From positions 16,625-80,624 of the forward strand of contig CALMSO010000010.1 in assembly GCA_937872385.1 (NCBI GenBank): a stretch of DNA of 64,000 bases, given 5' to 3'. The number at the start of each line of letters is the position of its first letter. The stretch's first letter is position 1. The notes beneath the pieces are model-generated. The model was not told where the DNA came from. It made no database searches and saw nothing but the letters and a program-made list of their open reading frames with translations. Origin of the DNA: an uncultured Saprospiraceae bacterium (lineage in GTDB: Bacteria; Bacteroidota; Bacteroidia; Chitinophagales; Saprospiraceae). The position numbers and the translations under genes were made by a program. Shown here piece after piece: positions 59,281 to 64,000 of the stretch.

Positions 59281-59448
59281 TCAGTAGAAATAAGTGCGGA
59301 GCCAGTTCCAGAGGCTTATACGATGCATAAAAACCCAAATGAACAATCCGATACCAAAGAATAACAGAATGCGCTGCACCGTACGCCAGGTCGCTTGGTT
59401 CTTTTCGCGGCGGGTTTTATAATTCCGGATTCTACTTTGATACGGCAT
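59281..59448 (-). CDS. Small single-pass membrane protein, unknown function
   Basis: The start at 59448 (MPYQSRIRNYKTRREKNQAT) gives 55 residues; the longer frame to 59481 adds 11 unconvincing residues. A basic N-terminal half is followed by one membrane helix, VQRILLFFGIGLFIWVFM, and a short aromatic tail (WNWLRTYFY). No family is recognised. It lies upstream of nadA and is separated from it by a strong hairpin. Confidence 0.5.
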   Translation of the reverse strand: MPYQSRIRNYKTRREKNQATWRTVQRILLFFGIGLFIWVFMHRISLWNWLRTYFY

Positions 59449-59564
59449 GGTTTTGTATTTTGTTTTGCAATGTAAGAACACAAGGGCATTTGTTTACTTA
59501 TCGGGCATCTTCTTTAGCTTTTGAGTTTATTCGTCTGCCCCGGGAGTATTTATTACGTTGCTAT

Positions 59565-60302
59565 TCACTTTTTTATACCAGAATTAAATTCAACGAGTTT
59601 TACCCAGTCAATGTGCCCTGTATTCATACAAAATTCATTTGCAAATTCCTTTGTAAATTTGTTAATCATGATAGCATACGACTCAAGAAAGTCCTCATTT
59701 TTCTCTTTTGCCTTGTACCCCAGCGGCTCTATAATATTCGTGTAAAGGTTTTTATCCCCTGAAATAAAATGCCAGAATATTTGTCCACAATATTTGAAGT
59801 AATCACCTTTGTCCGGGTTATTATCTTTTCCATAACAACAACCATTTACGGCTGTTATTATCAAGCCCGAATTACCTGTTCTCAAGGTGCGCTTGGCTGT
59901 TAAAAAATCAGCTTTCATCTTAGCGATTTGACTGCTGTTGCCCCAATTAGGTCCGGATTTAATAGCTACGATGTAGCGTATATTTTCTTTATCAAACTCC
60001 AAATCAATACCAGTGATTCCCGATTTTCGGCCACTATACACTTTTTGATTAACAAAAATGGCAAGCCCTTCCAGCCAGTCGCCAAAAATAGTTTCTTCAT
60101 TGGAAGAGATAAAAGCGTCTGTCAATCCCTTTATAATTTGTTCTGCTGTCAGAAGATGCTTGGCCCTGAAGAGATAAGGATTTTTCTTTTTGAGTACTGT
60201 GTTGAGTTTCAGCTTATTCAAGCTGTCAATTCTCTTTTGATGAAAAACGGCTATGTGCTCTTCAACGTATTCAGTGATGTCCGTTATGCTTAGTGGTTTC
60301 AT
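59565..60302 (-). CDS. PmeII-family type II restriction endonuclease
   Basis: The start at 60302 (MKPLSITDITEYVEEHIAVF) gives 245 residues; ATGs at 60308 and 60344 are alternatives. GIDLEFDKENIRYIVAIKSG has the acidic then Lys pattern of a PD-(D/E)xK site. YFKYCGQIFWHFISGDKNLY with NIIEPLGYKAKEKN is the PmeII-family block as I recall it. Its start overlaps the methylase 3' end by 32 bp, the classic arrangement for paired R and M genes. The recognition sequence cannot be read from the protein. Confidence 0.75.
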   Translation of the reverse strand: MKPLSITDITEYVEEHIAVFHQKRIDSLNKLKLNTVLKKKNPYLFRAKHLLTAEQIIKGLTDAFISSNEETIFGDWLEGLAIFVNQKVYSGRKSGITGIDLEFDKENIRYIVAIKSGPNWGNSSQIAKMKADFLTAKRTLRTGNSGLIITAVNGCCYGKDNNPDKGDYFKYCGQIFWHFISGDKNLYTNIIEPLGYKAKEKNEDFLESYAIMINKFTKEFANEFCMNTGHIDWVKLVEFNSGIKK

Positions 60303-61140
60303 AATCATTTTGCGATTCAAACAGAATAAGTTGCACGGGTTCAACGGCTGCGCTTAGTGTGTCATAATATGCTGGCTGAAGCTCAATACCAATAGAATTG
60401 CGATGCATTCTTTGCGCTACAAAATTGGTGGTTCCGGAACCGGCGAAAGGATCTAATACGGTATCGCCGGGCTTGGTGAATAACTTAATAAACCATTCGG
60501 GTAGTCCTTCCGGAAAAGCAGCGCTATGGTTTTTGTTGCTGCATTCGGTTGCCAAATGGAGTACATTGGTCGGATAAGCCTTGTCCCTGTCCACCCAGTT
60601 GGAAATATTTTTACCAAACCCGCTGCCCACTTTTGAGTTGTCCCTTGCTTTGTCGGTTTCCGATAGGTTTTTCAACCGCGATTTGGCCCAGTCGCCCATA
60701 GGTACCATTACCTCCTCCTGGTACATGTGAAACTTTTTTTGCTTGTTGAACTGAAGCAGCCGTTCCCAGGCATCCCGAAACCGGTTGGGCCATTTTCCCG
60801 GGTAGCAATTCTTTTTATGCCAGATGAATTCTTCTGTCCAAAGCCACCCTTGCTTACGCATCGCCAAGATCAGCTCCATGACATAAGTGCTGCGCTCGCC
60901 CTCCACTACTTTTTCTTTGATATTCAGCACGAATGTACCCGTGGGCTTGAGTACGCGCAGGAGTTGCGCCGAAATAGGCAAAAACCATTCTACATAATGG
61001 TCGGGATGAATGCCGCCGTAAGTCTGCTTCCGCTGGTCAGCGTAGGGTGGAGAGGTAAAAATCAAATCCACCGAATGATCCGGTAGTGTTGCTAAAATAT
61101 CTTTACAATCTCCCAGTCTTATATCTGTACGAATTTCCAT
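60271..61140 (-). CDS. Site-specific DNA methyltransferase (N4-cytosine/N6-adenine, beta class)
   Basis: The 289-residue protein has catalytic motif IV as TSPPYADQRKQTY near residue 30 and SAM motif I as DPFAGSGTT near 238, the order of beta-class amino-methylases. SPPY is most typical of N4-cytosine methylases, though adenine methylases also use it. It is intact and overlaps the nuclease gene, so the pair should be an active R-M system. Its start is 217 nt from rsgA's stop, with TTGAG-type repeat between them. Confidence 0.88.
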   Translation of the reverse strand: MEIRTDIRLGDCKDILATLPDHSVDLIFTSPPYADQRKQTYGGIHPDHYVEWFLPISAQLLRVLKPTGTFVLNIKEKVVEGERSTYVMELILAMRKQGWLWTEEFIWHKKNCYPGKWPNRFRDAWERLLQFNKQKKFHMYQEEVMVPMGDWAKSRLKNLSETDKARDNSKVGSGFGKNISNWVDRDKAYPTNVLHLATECSNKNHSAAFPEGLPEWFIKLFTKPGDTVLDPFAGSGTTNFVAQRMHRNSIGIELQPAYYDTLSAAVEPVQLILFESQNDYETTKHNGHH

Positions 61141-61239
61141 TTGCTCGTCGTTTGCGTCTCAATATAAGGCAAATTTGCCCATTTTATAATGCTTTTCGCT
61201 ATTTGTTATTTGTGCTTTTCGCCACACGAATGCAGACCT

Positions 61240-61345
61240 CAACCCTTCAACTTCCTCAACCTTTATCAATTTTTATAAACCACAAAAGTCATTTTTCACC
61301 CTTTTCTCAACCTCCTCAACCCTTCAACTTCCTCAACCCATTCAC
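61240..61345. repeat. Low-complexity CTTCAACTTCCTCAACC repeat tract
   Basis: Imperfect copies of CAACCCTTCAACTTCCTCAA occur at about 61242-61261 and 61318-61337, with related sequence between them. On the minus strand these are GTTGAGGAAGTTGAAGGG, related to the other TTGAG tracts in the window. Confidence 0.7.
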
Positions 61346-61357
61346 CCCCCATTCCCC

Positions 61358-62311
61358 TCACATCTCCCGGTGGCGCTCCCAGTAGTTTTGGTCTTCCACC
61401 TCTTCCAGTATAGTCAAATAATTGATATAACGCAGCTCGCTGATGTCGCCAGCTTCAATGGCAGCTTTCACGGCGCAGCCTGGCTCATTGCGGTGCAAAC
61501 AACTGCCGCCGAATTTACACTCCGCCGACACGGCAAAAAACTCCCGAAAATTGTGCGCCACATCCAAGGGCTCAAGATTATTGAATGCCAATGTTTTAAT
61601 GCCTGGCGTATCAATGATGAACCCACCAAAATCGAGTGGGTGCATCTCGGCGAAAGTAGTGGTATGCTGCCCCTTGCCAGAATAATCAGACAAATCGCCG
61701 GTACGCAGCACCAAATGCGGCTGAATGGCAGTAATCAAGCTCGATTTACCTACGCCCGACTGCCCGCTCAGCAAGGTAGTTTTGCCTTGCAGGGTGGCGC
61801 GCAACTCCTCCAGCCCCTGCTGCGCTGTAGCCGATACCAACAGCACCTCGTAGCCGATGTCGGTATAAATATATTTTAATCCACCGAAGATTTCTAAGTC
61901 TTCTTCGCTGTACAAATCTGCCTTGTTGAACGCAATGGTCACCGGAATTTCGTACGGCTCGGTCATTAGCAGAAAGCGATCAATAAACCCCTGCTTGAGG
62001 TTGGGTTGTACAATAGTGGATACGAGCAGTGCCTGGTCTATATTGCTGGCTAATAGGTGCATGTCGTGCTTCTTGCGGGGCGACTGGCGCAGCACATAAT
62101 TCCGGCGCGGCAATACCTGTTTGATGATGCCGGTTTGCTCGCCAGCGCTTTCTATTTCCACCTCCACTTCGTCGCCTACAGCTACCGGATTGGTCAACTT
62201 CAGACCGTCCAAACGCAGTTTTCCCACAATACGGCATTGCAGCACACTACTATCCTCCACCCGTACTTGGTACCAGCTACCGGTTGATTTGATTACAATT
62301 CCTTTTTTCAA
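61358..62311 (-). CDS. rsgA: Ribosome small-subunit-dependent GTPase A
   Basis: RsgA checks late maturation of the 30S subunit. The 317 residues have an N-terminal OB-fold and a circularly permuted GTPase: NKADLY (G4) precedes LLSGQSGVGKSSLIT (G1), followed by DTPGIKTLAF (G3). The C-terminal zinc site is CKFGGSCLHRNEPGC. The order G4-G1-G3 is diagnostic. It is complete with no nearby partner. Confidence 0.97.
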   Translation of the reverse strand: MKKGIVIKSTGSWYQVRVEDSSVLQCRIVGKLRLDGLKLTNPVAVGDEVEVEIESAGEQTGIIKQVLPRRNYVLRQSPRKKHDMHLLASNIDQALLVSTIVQPNLKQGFIDRFLLMTEPYEIPVTIAFNKADLYSEEDLEIFGGLKYIYTDIGYEVLLVSATAQQGLEELRATLQGKTTLLSGQSGVGKSSLITAIQPHLVLRTGDLSDYSGKGQHTTTFAEMHPLDFGGFIIDTPGIKTLAFNNLEPLDVAHNFREFFAVSAECKFGGSCLHRNEPGCAVKAAIEAGDISELRYINYLTILEEVEDQNYWERHREM

Positions 62312-62387
62312 ATTATTGGATGCTTAATATAGCCGTTTCCGGTTATTGATTGCAAATATTGTCTCCCCCTCCCAACAAGCACCCCTG

Positions 62388-63167
62388 TTACAAAATTCCC
62401 TTGCCTTGCAATTTGTTCAAACGATGTACCGCCTCTGACATGTCCAGCAGCAGCTCTGGGTCTTTCTCCAACAGGTTGCCCACCACCACCACGTCGGCAC
62501 CGGCCTGCACACGCGCGTAGGCCAGCTCTGGGGTGCGAATGCCACCGCCTACAATCAAGGGCAAATCCGTATGCTGACGCACCTCCTCGATCATAGCAGT
62601 CGAAACAGGGCTGCGTGCGCCGCTTCCGGCATCCAGATAGGTAATTTTCAAGCCCAGCATTTCGCCGGCCATAGCCGTACAGGCAGCAATGTCGCTTTTG
62701 TCAGCTGGAATAGGATGCGTGCCACTAATGTACGAAACTGTTGTCGGTGCGCCGCCGTCCACTACCATATAGCCGGTAGAGATGACCTCCAGCCCGCTGG
62801 CCCGCAGATAGGGCGCTGCTACTACGTGCTGCCCAATGAGCAATTCTGGGTTGCGCCCAGAAATAAGCGACAAAAGTAAAATGGCATCCGCATTCGGGCT
62901 GATTTGCAAAACGCTGCCCGGAAACAAGACACACGGAATGTCCGAATGTTGTTTTAAAAAACGCAGACAATCGTCCAAGGTATCGCGCATTACCAAACTG
63001 CCACCTACGAAAAAATAATCCACCCGACTGCGCAGCGCGAGGTCGAGCAGACGCCCCAGATAAGCCGGCTCCGCCTTGTCGGGGTCCACCAGCACCGCTA
63101 ACTGTTTGCTGCCTTGTTGCCGGGCTTGCAGCAGCATCGGGTACACCGTCATTTTTGGCATAGACAA
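62388..63167 (-). CDS. GGGP/heptaprenylglyceryl-phosphate synthase family protein
   Basis: The 259-residue TIM-barrel protein has AVLVDPDKAEPAYL, FVGGSLVMRDTLDDCL, VLFPGSVLQISPNADAILLL, YLDAGSGARSPVS, and PLIVGGGIRTPELAYA, all hallmarks of PcrB/GGGPS-family enzymes. They attach a prenyl chain to glycerol-1-phosphate by an ether bond, as in archaeal lipids. Bacteroidota group members make GGGP-type products in vitro, but what they supply in the cell is not settled. ATGs at 63167, 63161 and 63155 are all possible starts. Confidence 0.92.
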   Translation of the reverse strand: MSMPKMTVYPMLLQARQQGSKQLAVLVDPDKAEPAYLGRLLDLALRSRVDYFFVGGSLVMRDTLDDCLRFLKQHSDIPCVLFPGSVLQISPNADAILLLSLISGRNPELLIGQHVVAAPYLRASGLEVISTGYMVVDGGAPTTVSYISGTHPIPADKSDIAACTAMAGEMLGLKITYLDAGSGARSPVSTAMIEEVRQHTDLPLIVGGGIRTPELAYARVQAGADVVVVGNLLEKDPELLLDMSEAVHRLNKLQGKGIL

Positions 63168-63343
63168 AGGGGTTGTGTTGCTTTAAAAACAAGCGGACAG
63201 CCGAGGGTTTGTGCAGCGCAAAGAAAGGGCCTCTGTGGCGCTTTTGCACCAAAAGAGCGAGTAAAATACAAATTTTAAATGAATTTTGGAAATCCGGAAG
63301 TGCCCGTTCTTATTCAAAGGGTATAATCAATGGGCACGAAGCT

Positions 63344-63598
63344 TCAAACTGCTGTTTTTTGAAACACCATCAATACCCCATCGGTGTAGCTATAGGCCAT
63401 ACTGCTCATGTGTACGCGGCCGCTCGCAATGGGCGTTATGCTGTGCAAGCGATAGCCTTCTGCCTCCATTTCTAATAGGGTGGCTTGCACGTCGCGGGCG
63501 AGTTGGTCGCCATTCAGCTCTGGTGGCTGGGCAGAAAATACACTTTTGGATTTCAGCTCCGGGGCAGGTACATAGATGGTTTTGTAAGTAAATGGCAT
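63344..63598 (-). CDS. Small hypothetical protein (DUF4177-like)
   Basis: The start at 63598 (MPFTYKTIYVPAPELKSKSV) gives 84 residues, and a longer frame begins upstream without similarity. The pattern ATLLEMEAEGYRLHSITPIA then YSYTDGVLMVFQKT resembles small DUF4177-type proteins, which are mostly of unknown function. No membrane helix or signal is visible. It lies near the right edge between GGGPS and a secreted protein gene. Confidence 0.6.
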   Translation of the reverse strand: MPFTYKTIYVPAPELKSKSVFSAQPPELNGDQLARDVQATLLEMEAEGYRLHSITPIASGRVHMSSMAYSYTDGVLMVFQKTAV

Positions 63599-63732
63599 GG
63601 CGTTTTTGCGCGTAAAGATAAAGACAAAAGGTAAACAATTACAAGGCTTCCGACTGGAAAACATTCTACTGTACCAAGGCAGTGCCTTGCGACGCCAGCT
63701 AAAACGCTGCAAAACGCGCTGCAAAGTGGATT

Positions 63733-63748
63733 TCACCCAAAAGGGTGA
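63733..63748. promoter_or_regulatory. Short inverted repeat upstream of the right-edge gene
   Basis: TCACCC-AAAA-GGGTGA is a perfect 6-bp inverted repeat ending 22 bp before the -7 element at 63771. It could be an operator or a weak hairpin. Confidence 0.35.
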
Positions 63749-63770
63749 TGCCTGACGGTTGGGAGGGCAC

Positions 63771-63778
63771 TAACTTTG
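63771..63778 (+). promoter_or_regulatory. -7 element of the right-edge gene
   Basis: TAACTTTG matches TAnnTTTG 35 nt before the ATG at 63814. No TTTG was found at the -33 position. Confidence 0.4.
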
Positions 63779-63813
63779 TAGTAATATTTTAAAAACCAAA
63801 AATCACTACAACC

Positions 63814-64000
63814 ATGAAAATGTTTCTTGTTCTTTTCTTCGCAGCGTTCTCAATGTTTCCTGCAAACAACAACAATTACACTGCCCCAGCTACTGATGAG
63901 GCAGAGTTGCCACGATCCATTAAAGTATGTTGGGTTGTCTTTGGTGCCGAAATAATCTGCATGACCGTGGAAGATAACGTTGTTGCTACACGCGACCTCA
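63814..64000 (+). CDS. Small secreted protein, N-terminal fragment (runs off the right edge)
   Basis: The first 62 codons are present. A hydrophobic N-terminal signal (MKMFLVLFFAAFSMFPANNN) precedes a short segment with two cysteines (IKVCWVVFGAEIICMTVEDN). The frame is open to the window edge, so length and family are unknown. A -7 element upstream supports real expression. Confidence 0.6.
   Translation, partial: MKMFLVLFFAAFSMFPANNNNYTAPATDEAELPRSIKVCWVVFGAEIICMTVEDNVVATRDL

Overview
The window looks like a chromosomal segment of a Bacteroidota bacterium, most likely Saprospiria-like. The evidence is a PorZ homologue and two proteins with type IX secretion (T9SS) C-terminal sorting domains, a GGGP-synthase-family enzyme, the gene order rplM-rpsI-rpsB-tsf-pyrH, and several promoters of the Bacteroidota kind (TTTG about 20 nt before TAnnTTTG). 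No rRNA, tRNA, CRISPR array or prophage was seen. The species cannot be named from the sequence.

Layout: 1-2944 is the ribosomal-protein/EF-Ts operon, minus strand, running off the left edge into pyrH. 3339-5213 is a leaderless subtilisin-SPOR protein. 5550-6409 is a Fic gene with an internal deletion. 6549-9902 is an IcmF-type fused acyl-CoA mutase. 10198-14501 is an HxlR regulator divergent from a tightly coupled five-gene operon (DJ-1/PfpI, outer-membrane barrel, bestrophin, TMEM175-type channel, NADP/F420-type oxidoreductase). 14516-21408 holds uvrB, a duplicated non-coding repeat, a SPOR protein, a NUDIX hydrolase, an LEA-like protein, a rhodanese and nadE. 21571-25945 holds a sucrose-phosphate-synthase-like glycosyltransferase beside a HAD phosphatase fused to a six-hairpin glycosidase-like domain. 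26346-30464 has a CocE/NonD hydrolase and atpDC. 30541-33129 is an AT-rich, decaying restriction-modification (R-M) cluster. 33522-37404 has persulfide/rhodanese genes and a T9SS subtilase. 37738-43364 has dnaN, nadD, porZ and nadC. 43526-51485 has uvrA, an alpha/beta hydrolase, an acyl-CoA dehydrogenase and a TonB-dependent receptor. 51602-59448 has regulators, lipoproteins, rlmD, an FtsX/MacB permease, an IMPase and nadA. 59565-61140 is an apparently intact PmeII-like R-M pair. 61358-64000 has rsgA, GGGPS and two small genes.

The most interesting assemblies are inferences. First, the HxlR-linked operon joins a DJ-1-family enzyme and a reductase to one predicted cation and one predicted anion channel. 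This would suit an electrophile or redox response. TACT-Nx-AGTA inverted repeats lie on both sides of its divergent promoter region. Second, nadE and nadA, 37 kb apart, share the palindrome CTTAGTTT-N7-AAACTAAG upstream, which suggests a common NAD regulator. Third, a two-gene disaccharide module seems to encode synthesis, dephosphorylation and possibly hydrolysis. Fourth, several gene breaks (Fic, cytosine methylase, MvaI/BcnI-like nuclease, a beta-domain remnant) lie beside dispersed repeats, pointing to repeat-associated deletion. Many start codons were moved downstream of the longest ORF because the upstream extension lacks family similarity or contains the promoter.
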